The notes: a model not told the origin generated them from the sequence alone. Shown: positions 1-9,246, counted from the stretch's first letter. The stretch is DNA of 64,000 nt from Desmonostoc muscorum FACHB-395 (GCF_014698035.1 NZ_JACJSF010000008.1:62001-126000), one strand, 5' to 3'. Translations and numbers: made by a program.

Positions 1-2
1 CA

Positions 3-89
3 GACCGTTTTGATAAATTAATGCAAGAATTAGCAGTCATTGGTAAGGCGGTAGGACGCTGGCAGCAACCAGCAATAGCTCTAGCTTAA
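3..89 (+). CDS. C-terminal fragment of an unidentified protein
   Basis: From base 3 an open frame runs 28 codons to a TAA at 87-89 and ends in ...GRWQQPAIALA. The start lies outside the window. The frame has no internal stop and ordinary amino-acid composition, but the piece is too short to assign to a family. It could also be chance, because only 28 codons are visible. Confidence 0.45.
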   Translation, partial: DRFDKLMQELAVIGKAVGRWQQPAIALA

Positions 90-128
90 AATTCAGTTGC
101 AACTTCTTGCTGGGCATAAATAAATTAA

Positions 129-192
129 AGTTTGTAGTCAGGACTAAAGTCCTGATAGCTCTGAAGAGGCGATGAATCGCTCACTACAAACT
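129..192. repeat. 64-bp element with perfect 10-bp terminal inverted repeats
   Basis: The element begins AGTTTGTAGT and ends ACTACAAACT, an exact reverse complement. Inside it are two smaller palindromes (CAGGACTAAAGTCCTG, and GCGATGAATCGC). The size and structure suit a small non-autonomous palindromic element. A possibly related half-element, TTTTGTAGTCACGGC, lies near 8615. Confidence 0.65.
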
Positions 193-253
193 AAGTTTTT
201 ATATGTTTAATTATGCCTATCTAAACCTCGTCTACCTTGAGAACCGTAGTTTT

Positions 254-333
254 GTAGATTGGGTGCAGCGATCGCGTAACCCAACATAAATAAGGTGGTA
301 ATGTTGGGTTGCGTTTCACTCCACCCAACCTAC
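254..333. repeat. Dispersed palindromic element, copy 1
   Basis: GTAGATTGGGTG at the left matches the inverted CACCCAACCTAC at the right. Internal CCCAACAT and ATGTTGGG segments are also inverted. A second copy with the same layout lies at 32549-32623, so this is a mobile or amplified intergenic repeat and not a one-off hairpin. Confidence 0.75.
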
Positions 334-413
334 ATCAATATATCTTTTAAAAAACTCTAGGTTTCAACATAAATGAGGTTTATCTACCTATTTATTTTAA
401 ATATGAAATAATG

Positions 414-445
414 CCCCTTTAGAAATATCCTAAAGGGGATTTTTA
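414..445 (+). terminator. Terminator-like hairpin
   Basis: CCCCTTTAG (414-422) pairs with CTAAAGGGG (430-438) across a 7-nt loop, followed by A and five T residues on the plus strand. It is more than 300 bases beyond the end of the partial gene at 89, so what it terminates is unclear. The stem could also act for the minus-strand gene ending at 523. Confidence 0.55.
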
Positions 446-522
446 AACACTAATCAAATCTAATGAAAAAAGAACTCTGCAATCAATATTGATGGTCAAT
501 ATTTTTTGCATTTGTAGGTCTT

Positions 523-783
523 TTATCTTCTATATACATAGTGAGCAGGTATCCATCGACGGCCACGATTTGTCTGCACCCAACGTCCAGGAACCAGTAT
601 TCTTCTTCTCGCTTGAACAGGGGTATAAACCCTAACTGGTGGTGATCTTCTGATTACTCTAACTGGAACTGGTCGCCTAACTGGCCATCTAGCCTGAGCA
701 TCAGCTTGGGAAGGAATAAAGGTAACAGCAATTGGTAAAATCAGTGCTGCACTAGCAAGCATTCTTTTAATACTCATTCGCAA
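523..783 (-). CDS. Small exported Arg/Val/Pro-rich protein, function unknown
   Basis: The 86-residue product has an N-terminal signal sequence (basic MRMSIKR, a hydrophobic stretch, then an SQADAQA-type cleavage site near residue 30), so export is likely. The mature part is very basic, with alternating P-V-R runs (WPVRRPVPVRV), and ends with two aromatic motifs, GRWVQTNRGRRW and HYVYRR. These resemble the short W/Y-x-x-G-x-W repeats of small exported bacterial proteins of unknown function. It stands alone between non-coding stretches. I do not recognise a function. Reality as a gene is supported by the clear signal peptide and the compositional contrast of the mature domain. Confidence 0.7.
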   Translation of the reverse strand: MRMSIKRMLASAALILPIAVTFIPSQADAQARWPVRRPVPVRVIRRSPPVRVYTPVQARRRILVPGRWVQTNRGRRWIPAHYVYRR

Positions 784-994
784 ACTTTCCTTCTATAAGT
801 TACACATCAAAGGCATTTATTTTTTGCAAAATATTAATCTCATTGACAAATAAATAATAGGGCTGAGAAGAGATATACACTAGTGCAAAAGGTAATTAGT
901 TCAACCGTGACTAATGTCATAGTTGAAGAAGAATTTAGAAGTCAGATTTCCCTTTAGCCGAGCAGTATTGGTGCCCAGCTTATCTTTGCCATCT

Positions 995-1025
995 AAAAAA
1001 AAGGGACGGGTATTTTGCCCATCCC
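995..1025 (-). terminator. Intrinsic terminator of the Deg protease gene
   Basis: On the minus strand GGGATGGG and CCCGTCCC form a stem with a short A-rich loop, followed directly by eight T residues. It begins about 30 bases past the stop codon at 1057. Confidence 0.8.
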
Positions 1026-1056
1026 AAAAATTCACTTTGACTCAATAGCAAAACTT

Positions 1057-2322
1057 TTATTGTACTGGTGCGGTGGGGAAAGCACCAGGTTGCACAGCGA
1101 CGTTAAGATTCTGTCCATTGCGACGTAATTCTAAGCGCAAATCCCCCCCGATTTGGCTATTTTCTACTACCTTTTGGACACTGTTGGCATCTGTGACTGC
1201 TTGCCCGCCAAGCTTTTGGATAACATCACCAGCACGTATTCCTGCTTTAGCAGCTGGTGAATTTGGCATAACTTTTACAACTAATACACCTTTATCTTCA
1301 TCTACACTCAAACCACTATTGGGATCTGAGTTGATATTTTGTTTTAGCTGAGGTGTTAACCCCACCATTTGAATTCCCAGGTAAGGATGTTCTACTTTGC
1401 CTGTAGCTATTATTTGACTGGAAATGCGTTGTGCTGTGTTGATGGGAATAGCAAAGCCTAATCCTTGTGCCCCTTGGATTATAGCTGTATTCATGGCAAT
1501 TACTTGACCACGGGAATTTAGTAGGGGGCCGCCGGAGTTACCGGGGTTAATGGCTGCATCAGTTTGAATATACTCTACTCGCTTATCGGCAGCACCGATT
1601 AGATTGCTGCTACGTCCGGTAGCACTGATGATTCCGGTAGTTACTGTATTATCTAGTCCAAGGGGGTTGCCGATCGCGATCGCCCATTCTCCCGGTTGCA
1701 GTTGATCTGAGTTCCCTAATGCTACTAACGGCAGATTGTCCGCCTGAATCTTAACAACAGCAACATCAGTTAACTCGTCTTTACCTAATACCTTACCTTT
1801 AAAACTACGTCCATCCTTGAGTATTACTGTCACCGTATCAGCACCATCGACTACGTGAGCGTTGGTGAGGATACGACCATCAGCACTAATAATAAAGCCT
1901 GAACCAGTACCTCGTTCTACCCGATTCTGTTGTGCTGGCATTTGAGAGCCAAAGAAACGTTGGAAAAATGGATCGTTAAATTCATCTGGTACTTGGGTTT
2001 TTACGGTTCGGGAAGAATCAATTCGTACTACAGCCGGCCCGACCTTTTGCACAACTTGGGTAACAAAGTTAGGATCTGTGGCAGCTGATAATGGAGGAGC
2101 GGCATTTACTCGACTCACTCCCAAATTAGATGCACTCTCAGACACCTGCTGAGAATGTCCAGCCATGTAGCCACCTGCCAATGTCATACCTGATCCCAGC
2201 AGCACCAGCGATAGAGAGGCGGCAGCCTTTTTCCAGGGTGCTTGATTATGGTATTTGGTGTCAGCAGTGTTGGATAAAATGCTATTTGATGGGTGTTCTC
2301 CATCACGAGATTGGTTTTGCAT
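1057..2322 (-). CDS. Deg/HtrA-family serine protease with one PDZ domain
   Basis: The 421-residue protein is a periplasmic or thylakoid-lumen quality-control protease of the S1C family (the HhoA/HhoB/HtrA group of cyanobacteria). An N-terminal hydrophobic segment (about residues 34-55, ending in AGGYMAG) acts as signal or anchor. The trypsin-like domain follows with His156 (TNAHVV), Asp186 (ELTDVAVV) and Ser263 (NPGNSGGPL), so the catalytic triad is complete. One PDZ domain covers roughly residues 310-410 (YLGIQM... [18 protein letters not shown]), the usual layout of cyanobacterial Deg proteases. These enzymes degrade or refold photodamaged and misfolded proteins. It is monocistronic, with its own terminator downstream. 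Which of the paralogs it is cannot be settled from the sequence alone. Confidence 0.95.
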   Translation of the reverse strand: MQNQSRDGEHPSNSILSNTADTKYHNQAPWKKAAASLSLVLLGSGMTLAGGYMAGHSQQVSESASNLGVSRVNAAPPLSAATDPNFVTQVVQKVGPAVVRIDSSRTVKTQVPDEFNDPFFQRFFGSQMPAQQNRVERGTGSGFIISADGRILTNAHVVDGADTVTVILKDGRSFKGKVLGKDELTDVAVVKIQADNLPLVALGNSDQLQPGEWAIAIGNPLGLDNTVTTGIISATGRSSNLIGAADKRVEYIQTDAAINPGNSGGPLLNSRGQVIAMNTAIIQGAQGLGFAIPINTAQRISSQIIATGKVEHPYLGIQMVGLTPQLKQNINSDPNSGLSVDEDKGVLVVKVMPNSPAAKAGIRAGDVIQKLGGQAVTDANSVQKVVENSQIGGDLRLELRRNGQNLNVAVQPGAFPTAPVQ

Positions 2323-2571
2323 TGCTGTCTGGAAAGATATTTAAAGGATATTTAGATGTATTACTAATGTAGATATGATTTGTGACAGTTTTGTTGCAGG
2401 GGTATTGCGTTGTTGTGAAAGCTTTGGTATTTTACTAAACCTTATTGGAATATACTCATTCGTAAGGTTACACAGTTGTCATGCTTGTAAACTTAGAGCC
2501 AGAGCGGTTTCTAACCAACAGTTTTACGTTAAGTTGACTGCGTGTTTTATACCATGTGTGAAGGAATGAAA

Positions 2572-3468
2572 ATGCCACAGGGGAAAATATTACTGAAACC
2601 TGGCACTTTATGGACAAGTGTTAAAGAACGAACTGAACATGCTTTGCAATGTGGGGCGTTACTGTCGATTCCGACAGAATTTGAATTTATCGAACAGGAT
2701 GGCGTGCGCTTTTTAGTGCGGATTTTGTCGAATCTGAATCGTAAAAAAGCAGCTAAGGAGAAACAGGAAAAACAATCTGCTATCTCTGGTCAAGAGTTTA
2801 ATCCTTTTTTGCCTTATGAAGAGGATTTATTTGTGGCGGATATCTCTGATACTCATGTATGTATTTTAAATAAATATAATGTTGTCGATCTTCATCTGCT
2901 AATTATCACCCGTGCCTTCGAGGAACAGGAAAGTTTGCTGACTCTGGAAGATTTTGCAGCTATGTGGGCGTGTTTAGCTGATTTCGATGGTTTAGCATTT
3001 TACAACAGTGGCAAAAGTGCAGGTGCTAGCCAGCGACACAAACACTTACAATTAGTGCCACTACCACTTGTACCTTCAGGGCCGCAGATACCTATTGAAC
3101 CTCTACTGAGGGCAGTACAATTTCAGAACTCGAACGTAACTTTAGCAAAACTCCCTTTTGTAAACGCTTTTGCGCCGCTAAATCCTGATTGGGTGCGATC
3201 GCCATTTACAGCAGCCCAAGCAACATTAGAAGTTTATCGCACTTTGCTAGGGGCTGTGGGTTTAGATGCAAAGGAATTGGGTGCTTACAATCTGCTAGCG
3301 ACACGAGAATGGATGTTGATCGTACCGCGATCGCAGGAGCATTTTGAGTCTATCTCTGTGAATTCATTAGGATTCGCTGGTACTTTGCTTGTGCGAAACG
3401 CAGCAGAAATGGAAATTCTCAAAGCCCAAGGGCCGATGACTATCCTCAAGAATGTTGCTATATCCTAA
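2572..3468 (+). CDS. ATP adenylyltransferase / Ap4A phosphorylase-like protein
   Basis: This protein of about 298 residues resembles the APA1/APA2-type diadenosine tetraphosphate phosphorylases, which split Ap4A into ADP and ATP. The key motif is QRHKHLQL near the middle, the H-x-H-x-Q nucleotidyl-transfer signature of the HIT superfamily, preceded by NKYNVVDLHLLI and FYNSGKSAGAS, which fit the substrate-binding region. The C-terminal part (YNLLATREWMLIVPR) is also typical. In-frame starts exist at 2542 (GTG), 2554, 2566 and 2572. I chose ATG 2572 because AAGGA (2561-2565) sits six bases before it. The gene is divergent from the Deg protease gene. Its likely role is control of alarmone-like dinucleotides. 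Confidence 0.85.
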   Translation: MPQGKILLKPGTLWTSVKERTEHALQCGALLSIPTEFEFIEQDGVRFLVRILSNLNRKKAAKEKQEKQSAISGQEFNPFLPYEEDLFVADISDTHVCILNKYNVVDLHLLIITRAFEEQESLLTLEDFAAMWACLADFDGLAFYNSGKSAGASQRHKHLQLVPLPLVPSGPQIPIEPLLRAVQFQNSNVTLAKLPFVNAFAPLNPDWVRSPFTAAQATLEVYRTLLGAVGLDAKELGAYNLLATREWMLIVPRSQEHFESISVNSLGFAGTLLVRNAAEMEILKAQGPMTILKNVAIS

Positions 3469-3509
3469 TATTGATTAGTCATTTGCCCAATATTAAATTG
3501 GTGAAGCCT

Positions 3510-4256
3510 CTAGTTGACGACTGTTAATTTTCTCTCTAAATCAAATAAAAAGCCGTGGATATATTCTTCAGTCCATTCGGCACCATAGAAGCGTTTAAAC
3601 ATCCCTCGTGCTGGGTCTTTTTCAGCCCGATATCGTAGGTATCGCAGTTGGGCTTGCTCGATGGCTTCTAAATTTTGGGAATCTGTTACAGCTTCTGCCT
3701 GCTCTACAAAATCTAGATAAGCTTTTAAATAGTCTTTAAAAGCGGCAAACACCTGAGTTTCTACTACAGCCGTTTCTTGGGGACGAGTCCACAGAAAAGC
3801 GGGAGAGAAAAAAGGCTGTGCTTCTTCTGGGAAATCTCCTCCCCAAGATAGATGCTGTTGATGAGTGTGGAAAATGGGCAGAATTGGTTCAGTATATTTT
3901 GCCTGATATGCTGAATCATCCCGAAATAGGGGCTGCATATCCAAAGCAATTAGGTGTCCTCCTGGCAATGTCACCAGATCCGCCCCAAAAAAGGGTAAAT
4001 CGTAGTTGAGGCGGGGGAAAATCACAAAATTCAGCACTTGCAGCGAATTACCACCCTGGACATGAGCAGCACGAATTTGGCGTAATTTTGCAGTTTGAAA
4101 GGCGTAACTAGTGGTGACAACTTCTTCTTGATTTTTGCCCTTACCCACAACAGCACTTTTGGACTCAAACCCAGTGGGGATGGGATAGGGTTCTAAATCC
4201 AAGCGCGATCGCATATAGGCGATCGCATAATCGAGAAATGGCTGATACAGTGTCAC
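3510..4256 (-). CDS. pebB: Phycoerythrobilin:ferredoxin oxidoreductase PebB
   Basis: A ferredoxin-dependent bilin reductase that converts 15,16-dihydrobiliverdin to phycoerythrobilin, the chromophore of phycoerythrin. Family features are the YQPFLDYAI start, [37 protein letters not shown] and [12 protein letters not shown], followed by [17 protein letters not shown] near the end. It lies just downstream of pebA on the same strand, as in other pebAB operons. An upstream ATG at 4277 would give an N-terminus of MNSERSDV, but that peptide comes from a dispersed 18-bp element also found at cpcT (19891-19908). I prefer GTG 4256, where GGAG sits nine bases upstream and the protein begins [10 protein letters not shown] (248 residues). 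Identification is firm; the start is inferred. Confidence 0.93.
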   Translation of the reverse strand: MTLYQPFLDYAIAYMRSRLDLEPYPIPTGFESKSAVVGKGKNQEEVVTTSYAFQTAKLRQIRAAHVQGGNSLQVLNFVIFPRLNYDLPFFGADLVTLPGGHLIALDMQPLFRDDSAYQAKYTEPILPIFHTHQQHLSWGGDFPEEAQPFFSPAFLWTRPQETAVVETQVFAAFKDYLKAYLDFVEQAEAVTDSQNLEAIEQAQLRYLRYRAEKDPARGMFKRFYGAEWTEEYIHGFLFDLERKLTVVN

Positions 4257-4269
4257 GTCGCTTCGCTCC
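4252..4269 (-). repeat. 18-bp dispersed element carrying SD-like GGAG and GTG start of pebB
   Basis: Read on the minus strand it is GGAGCGAAGCGACGTGAC, identical to 19891-19908 at the start of cpcT. Both copies are preceded by TGAATT. The GTG inside it is in frame with the conserved body of each gene. Confidence 0.75.
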
Positions 4270-4280
4270 GAATTCATAAT

Positions 4281-4311
4281 CCCAATGCCCAATGCCCAAT
4301 GCCCAATTCCC
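4281..4311. repeat. Heptameric STRR between pebA and pebB
   Basis: Four tandem heptamers (CCCAATG three times, then CCCAATT) fill the space between the pebA stop at 4313 and the pebB start region. Confidence 0.85.
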
Positions 4312-4312
4312 G

Positions 4313-5047
4313 TTATCTTTTACTTGCACTAACTGCTAGAGGAACAGCATCTTCAAATAAAAATTCATGAAGAAAACGCTCCGCCCATTCATGACCAAAG
4401 TAACTGCTAAACAAACCAGATGCTGGATCTCGGTCTGCACTATATTGGTCATAGTCTTTTTGGGCTTTGACAATCCGTTGGATATCTTCTGGATCGTGAA
4501 GCGCTTGGGCATCTGTTAGCATTTGCCAATACAAGTTTAAATAATCTTGAAAAGCTTCAAAGACTCGCGTTGAAACTGTTTCAGCGTCTGTTTTGGCAAA
4601 CAAGAGGTACTTAGAAAAATACTGGTTGGCATCGTAAAACTTCATTTCTAAGTTTTGCGCCAAATCCGGGTATTTATTATGGAGATATTTTAGCGGAGCT
4701 ATATATTTGTTTTGATAATCTTCATCCTGGAACAAAGGCTGAAAGTCAAGCACAATTAGATTTTTGACTTTGCCAAAGGATAAAAAATCAATCCCTAACA
4801 GAGGTAAATCGTAGTTATGGCTAGGATAAATCACGCTGTTAAAAATTTGGGCGCTTTCCCCGGCATCAATATAGGTATAGCGAATTTTCCGCAACTCTTG
4901 AGATTGGTAACACCAACTGCGAATAGTTGCAGGGTTTCTGCCGCGATCGCTAACTTTAAATTCCAAACCAGGGGGAATGACCCTACTTTGTAAATCAAAG
5001 CGCTGAAATAGCTCTTTTTCTAAAAATTCCAGGAAAGGTTTATACAT
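4313..5047 (-). CDS. pebA: 15,16-dihydrobiliverdin:ferredoxin oxidoreductase PebA
   Basis: This ferredoxin-dependent bilin reductase performs the first step of phycoerythrobilin synthesis, reducing biliverdin IXalpha at the 15,16 double bond; PebB then takes the intermediate. The sequence shows the family blocks [35 protein letters not shown] and [16 protein letters not shown], and the C-terminal [18 protein letters not shown]. The open frame extends upstream to 5119, but [17 protein letters not shown] at 5047 matches where family members begin and gives 244 residues, the normal length. No clear Shine-Dalgarno sequence precedes either start. It is the first gene of a two-gene pebA-pebB unit separated by an STRR. 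Confidence 0.94.
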   Translation of the reverse strand: MYKPFLEFLEKELFQRFDLQSRVIPPGLEFKVSDRGRNPATIRSWCYQSQELRKIRYTYIDAGESAQIFNSVIYPSHNYDLPLLGIDFLSFGKVKNLIVLDFQPLFQDEDYQNKYIAPLKYLHNKYPDLAQNLEMKFYDANQYFSKYLLFAKTDAETVSTRVFEAFQDYLNLYWQMLTDAQALHDPEDIQRIVKAQKDYDQYSADRDPASGLFSSYFGHEWAERFLHEFLFEDAVPLAVSASKR

Positions 5048-5194
5048 GGAACATGATTTGTTAACCCTTGCATGAAAATAAGTGATGGCAATCATGCACG
5101 TCTCATTTATGAGAAACAAAGCAACATTCCTTAATAGGGAATTGGGAATTGGTTATTCTCCTCTACTTCCCCATTCCCCATTCCCGATTCCCCA

Positions 5195-5770
5195 CTAACG
5201 CCTAGCATGATTCCGAGCGATCATTTGCTCTAGCAGTTCTTGGGAAACACAGCGACGTTCAGAACAATAAGCCATTAAGTTGACACCATTCATCATTCGC
5301 ACGGTACTAACCCTGACACGAAAATCATCAGTAATAAACCAACAACGTTCTTGACCTTGGTTATTGTCATAGTCAGTATCAATCGTCAGCACTCCATCAT
5401 CGGCAAATCGATACTGGCTGACAACGGGAATGCTCTCAACATAGCCTTGGTTACGGATCAGTTTTCCAGAACGCCTCGTTTCGTCGGGAATATCAACCAA
5501 AATGGCAGCATTATCATTAGGTAGCCTGGTGTCTAAGTTAGCCTGCCATGCAAAACTCGCACCGCCTGTTGCTTTAGTAGGGTCTATGCCTTGGTCTTTA
5601 CAGACTTCTTGGACTTTAGGATCGTCCTTTTCCATGACTTTAATGATCAAATTCGACTGCCCAGACTCATCCTCTGCCGAGTCAAAATGGTGAACGGAGC
5701 GTTCCGTAAACCATGTACCCTCACTTTTATGGAAGAAGTCGATCATTGACAAGGGCGGTATTAGATACAT
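5195..5770 (-). CDS. CpcS/CpeS/CpeU-family chromophore lyase
   Basis: S-type lyases are lipocalin-like proteins that attach phycobilins to the Cys-84-equivalent position of phycobiliproteins. The product matches the family: FFHKSEGTWFTERSVHH at the N-terminus, then a beta-rich body with SFAWQANLD, AILVDIPDETRRSGKLIRNQGY (partly seen), YRFADDGVLTIDTDY, GQERCWFITDDFRVRVSTVR and AYCSERR. It shares the block order of the CpeS at 10220 but is clearly divergent. The frame begins at ATG 5770 with AGAGG 12 bases upstream; TTG 5752 or ATG 5746 would align better with the family N-terminus. It lies just upstream of pebA on the same strand, so a role in phycoerythrobilin attachment is plausible, but substrate specificity cannot be read from the sequence. 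Confidence 0.88.
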   Translation of the reverse strand: MYLIPPLSMIDFFHKSEGTWFTERSVHHFDSAEDESGQSNLIIKVMEKDDPKVQEVCKDQGIDPTKATGGASFAWQANLDTRLPNDNAAILVDIPDETRRSGKLIRNQGYVESIPVVSQYRFADDGVLTIDTDYDNNQGQERCWFITDDFRVRVSTVRMMNGVNLMAYCSERRCVSQELLEQMIARNHARR

Positions 5771-5886
5771 CTGTTTTAAAACCTCTTTTTATCAAATTTT
5801 GCCGTTATTGAATACTGAGCAATGAGATGAAGTCCCAATTTCGCTAAAGTGTAGAATAACTCCAAAAGTTATATTTTTATCAACTG

Positions 5887-6711
5887 ATGACAAATAGTGA
5901 AATTCAACTTATTACTAGCGATCGCCCCAGTCTAACTCCAGAAATATTAAAAGCCCTCAAAGCCGGAATCCCTCTGGATTGGGTCGATTTGTACCAATTC
6001 AATCTCAAGGAAGTTGATTTACAACAAGCTAACTTGAGCAAAGCCAAGCTACTAGGAGCCGACCTCAGTGAGCTAGTCTTGAGTAATGCCGATTTGAGTG
6101 GCGCAGATTTGCGAGGCGCTAATCTGCAAGGAGCCGATTTGAGTGGGGCTAATTTGCAGGGAGCCTATTTAAACCGTGCGAACCTCCAACGAGCCAATCT
6201 CAGTGGCGCAAATTTGGAAGGAGCTAAACTGCAAGTAGCGCGTTATGATGCACATACGAAATGGCCCCAAGAATATAACTACAAAGCATCGGGAGCAGTA
6301 GGGCCGGGTGCTAATCTCAATGGTGCTTTTCTTAACACCGCTTCTTTACGAAACGCAGATTTACAAGGTGTTAATCTGCGTGGAGCCTACCTGAGTGGCG
6401 CTGACTTGACAGGAGCAAATTTGCAAGGTGCGGCTTTAAGTGGCGCTGATTTGACGAAAGCTTATTTGACTGGGGCTTGTTTGCGGAATGCTCGATTGAC
6501 TGGAGCCGATTTGCGGGATGCAGACCTGCGAGCAACTGACCTCTCTGATGCAGAGATGGAGCATCTTCAAAGTATCGCTGGTGCAGATTTTACTTTAGCC
6601 CAAGGACTTACAGAAGCAACTAAAGCTATGCTTAAAAGCCGTCCATATTCAGAACTTGACGTTTGGAACGCCTACACTCGCATAACAACTCGTGAGAGTT
6701 TGAGTGCTTGA
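5887..6711 (+). CDS. Pentapeptide-repeat protein
   Basis: The 274-residue protein consists mostly of A(D/N)LxX pentapeptides that fold as a right-handed quadrilateral beta-helix. Two repeat blocks, about residues 45-115 and 140-230, are separated by a non-repeat loop (RYDAHTKWPQEYNY, about residues 119-132) of a type common in cyanobacterial members. A short N-terminal segment (SLTPEILKALKAGIPLDW) and a C-terminal helix flank the repeats. No signal peptide is seen, so it is probably cytoplasmic. The biochemical role of most pentapeptide proteins is unknown. It starts 116 bases from the divergent S-type lyase, within the phycobilisome-related block, but no direct link to phycobilisomes can be shown. 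Confidence 0.9.
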   Translation: MTNSEIQLITSDRPSLTPEILKALKAGIPLDWVDLYQFNLKEVDLQQANLSKAKLLGADLSELVLSNADLSGADLRGANLQGADLSGANLQGAYLNRANLQRANLSGANLEGAKLQVARYDAHTKWPQEYNYKASGAVGPGANLNGAFLNTASLRNADLQGVNLRGAYLSGADLTGANLQGAALSGADLTKAYLTGACLRNARLTGADLRDADLRATDLSDAEMEHLQSIAGADFTLAQGLTEATKAMLKSRPYSELDVWNAYTRITTRESLSA

Positions 6712-6899
6712 TCGTGGCAATTTTAGATTTTAGATTTGGGATATCAATATCAAGTTCGCTTAATTACTTGATAATTCAAAACTCTCCGCGCCAGCCGTCA
6801 TTACAAGTACTTATCCGAACATAGTATGAGTGCAAGAAGCGCTCTTTGTGCGCTAAACAAATCTAAAATCCAAAATTTTTTTGTTGTTCTGTAGTGACT

Positions 6900-7100
6900 T
6901 TACAACAGTTGCCAGTTCTTTTTTAAGAGCGCTAAAAACGTAGCGTATCCTTCAGAAAAACCCGGTGGATCGGGTAAAGCATATTGGGGAAATTCTTTAT
7001 ACGATCGCCAGGCTTCCGAAGCTTTATGCCGCAAATGTAAAGCAGATTCTGAAGAACCTGGTGGTCGCCAAGTCATTTGACCAGTTTGTATATCAGTCAC
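6900..7100 (-). CDS. Small conserved-looking protein of unknown function
   Basis: A 66-residue product starting at GTG (7098-7100). The start is supported by a perfect AGGAGG (7106-7111 on the minus strand) with five-base spacing, stronger than for most genes in the window. The protein has MTWRPPGSSESALHL and RSYKEFPQYALPDPPGF, rich in Trp/Pro/Tyr, and no membrane segment or signal. I do not recognise a family. It lies between the pentapeptide gene and the HEAT-repeat gene. Confidence 0.6.
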   Translation of the reverse strand: MTDIQTGQMTWRPPGSSESALHLRHKASEAWRSYKEFPQYALPDPPGFSEGYATFLALLKKNWQLL

Positions 7101-7246
7101 AAATGCCTCCTCATCTCGAAAAAGTTGATCTTTTCTTCCAGATTTTGGCAGATTACCCGGATATTTTGGTCAAATTTAAGGTAAAAAAACATCTTGCCTA
7201 TTGTTGAAATAAATCTTATCACAAGATTCGGCACAAACCCACATCG

Positions 7247-7909
7247 CTATTGTGGCAACAAGTCTTCTAAAGCAGCTCCGACAACTCGGTGATCCTCATC
7301 CTGTCTAAGTTGGTTCAGGGCTACTTTTGCTTCCGGCTCGTCAAAGCGTTTGAGGGCATAGCTAACTCGCACGCGCATCCGCCAAGATTCATCATTCACT
7401 AACGTTAGTATTTGAGATAGTGCCGCAGTATGTTGGCTAGAATCAGCTAGTAAACCGAGTCCATCAACAGAGGATTCCTGAACTGTGAAATCTTCATCTT
7501 TTAAACCTTGAACGCAGATATCAAATAGTTCTTCAGGACAATTCATTTCAGCGATCGCAGCTAAAATGCTCCGCTTAACTAGCCAGTGGTCATCTTGATA
7601 AAATGCCATAACTAGATGAGAAACTGCGACTCTACCAAATAGCGACAAAGAATTGGCCGCCTCAGCTCGCACGTTGGGGGTATCGTCAAATTTCATAATT
7701 TGCATCAAAGCAGCAAAAGATTCTGCTGATTGTTGATTACCCAAACCCCTAGCTACAAAAGAACGCACCAAAAATTCTGAGTCATGAAGTTTACTTGCTA
7801 AAAGAGGAACTGCAACTTCTGATTCATAATCATTGAGGGCTGCGATCGCCTTCAAACGATGGTGAAAATCTGGGTTCTTCAGTTCAGTTTGGATTTGATC
7901 GATTTCCAT
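7247..7909 (-). CDS. HEAT-repeat protein of the CpcE/CpeZ/NblB group
   Basis: The 220-residue product is built of five or six alpha-helical HEAT-like repeats: LKAIAALNDYESEVAVPLLASKL, VRSFVARGLG, VRAEAANSLSLFG, VKRSILAAIAEM, VQESSVDGLG and MRVRVSYALKRF. Proteins of this group act on phycobilisomes in different ways: CpcE/F and CpeY/Z are E/F-type lyases or chaperones, and NblB takes part in phycobilisome degradation. Length and repeat number fit CpeZ or NblB-like proteins better than CpcE. Its position between pebAB/lyase genes and a phycobiliprotein-like gene supports a bilin-related job, but function is inferred from context. It is divergent from the gene at 8010, with a gap of about 100 bases. 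Confidence 0.8.
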   Translation of the reverse strand: MEIDQIQTELKNPDFHHRLKAIAALNDYESEVAVPLLASKLHDSEFLVRSFVARGLGNQQSAESFAALMQIMKFDDTPNVRAEAANSLSLFGRVAVSHLVMAFYQDDHWLVKRSILAAIAEMNCPEELFDICVQGLKDEDFTVQESSVDGLGLLADSSQHTAALSQILTLVNDESWRMRVRVSYALKRFDEPEAKVALNQLRQDEDHRVVGAALEDLLPQ

Positions 7910-8009
7910 AGGTGCATTTGGTAGAGCTATCTTTACTTTATTTTACAGATGTCAAAAAATAGCGATCGCATTTGGGAAGATTTAACGCAATACCCTAAAC
8001 TCTTAACCA

Positions 8010-8591
8010 ATGACTCAATTAAGCGAAACTGTCAAAGAATTAATCGCCAAAGCTAGAATTATCAGCTTTGCTGAGTGGGATAAGTCTCATACCAAAGCAG
8101 CGATCGCCATATTTCAAGCTGCGGATGATGCTTTCCGTTATCTGAGCGACGAAGATTTATTACAGATTCAAACCAAGTCATCCGATAATTCTGAGTTGAT
8201 TCCTATTGCTGTGTTGTTACGCGATCGCGCCGCCGAAATTGTTGATGAAGCTAGAGAGCAGGTTTTGACAACCTATCCTGAAATTATCCAGCCTGGAGGT
8301 GGTCTTTATCCGCCTGAACGCGCCCAAGCTTGCTGGCGAGATTTTTGGCATTTTCTCCGTTGTATTACTTATGGCATAGCAGGTGGACACGCTGACTATA
8401 CAAATCCCACAGGACTGCACTATATGAACTTACTCTATCAGGAATTACAAGTTCCATTAGATGCAATGCTCTTAGGTTTAAAAAGCATTAAAGCTGCTAG
8501 TTTGAAACGCTGCCCAGCCAATCAGCAAGAAATTCTTAATCCCTATTTTGACCATTTAATCACCCAACTGGCTACTTTTCAAATTCAGTAA
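8010..8591 (+). CDS. Divergent phycobiliprotein-like (phycobilisome globin-fold) protein
   Basis: The 193-residue product has the phycobilisome-protein fold signatures but is not a standard alpha or beta subunit. The bilin-site region reads RAQACWRDFWHFLRCITYG (about residues 104-122), matching the classical A-C-L-R-D....LRY-x-T-Y-A block. Cys108, Arg110 and Asp111 therefore correspond to the residues that bind and hold the bilin. The C-terminal part (LHYMNLLYQELQVPLDAMLLGLKSIKAAS) matches the region where canonical subunits have GLRETY-x-ALG. It has no linker or REP domain. It may be a bilin-binding regulator, minor core component or assembly factor. It lies between the HEAT protein and the linker-cpeSTR operon. 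Confidence 0.78.
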   Translation: MTQLSETVKELIAKARIISFAEWDKSHTKAAIAIFQAADDAFRYLSDEDLLQIQTKSSDNSELIPIAVLLRDRAAEIVDEAREQVLTTYPEIIQPGGGLYPPERAQACWRDFWHFLRCITYGIAGGHADYTNPTGLHYMNLLYQELQVPLDAMLLGLKSIKAASLKRCPANQQEILNPYFDHLITQLATFQIQ

Positions 8592-9246
8592 GGTAAGTGA
8601 GCGTGAATAATTCAAGTTTTGTAGTCACGGCTAGAGTTGCTTACTAAGAGCCAATTTAATTGAATTTACATTACGTAATATAGTTTGATTTATTCTTGCC
8701 CACTTACCAAGATTAACTTTAATAAATCAGCACTATAAATACTCTTGCTCAAGGGAAAACAACAATACAATCGCCCGTATCCCAATCTCAAATCAAATTC
8801 TAAAAACAAGCTTAAATTTATCTCAAGTATTATCTAACTTAACAAAATTTAATAAATATGGTTTCGGCATCGTATCAGAATGTGTAAAGGTATTTAATGA
8901 TGTAAAAACTTAAATAATTAAAACTAATAAGGATTTAAAGTCTCTATGACCTTTCCTTTGTCACAAAGATGTAAAGTTTTTTAACATCTGCTGAATTCCT
9001 TCTCATAAAATCTAGTTGTTAACTGGGAGATATAAATAGCTTTTAGACCAGCATCATGATTAGGATTTGCTCAATTCTGCCGTCAGTTGTCATATACAAA
9101 GATATCTAACGCACTTTAAAAAAATAAAGTTTTACAAATGCTAGTCAGTAGCAAAAATAACTGACAACTGAGGTGAAATTCCACGCCCATAAGGGGTAGG
9201 ATGCTCAAAAATTTCATTTAATTTACGTTTTTAGGGAGATATTTCA
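8592..9246. other. 655-base AT-rich leader upstream of the linker-cpeSTR operon
   Basis: No gene is seen. The region is AT-rich and precedes the plus-strand operon that starts at 9247, so it should hold its promoter and 5' leader. Near the 3' end AGGGAGAT (9233-9240) provides the ribosome site. I found no confident CcaR or NtcA site by eye. Confidence 0.6.

Larger units (their letters stand above)
90..522. other. Intergenic region with two palindromic elements and a hairpin
   Basis: No credible gene is seen. The gap holds two inverted-repeat elements (129-192 and 254-333) and a terminator-like hairpin (414-445), listed separately. Confidence 0.7.
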
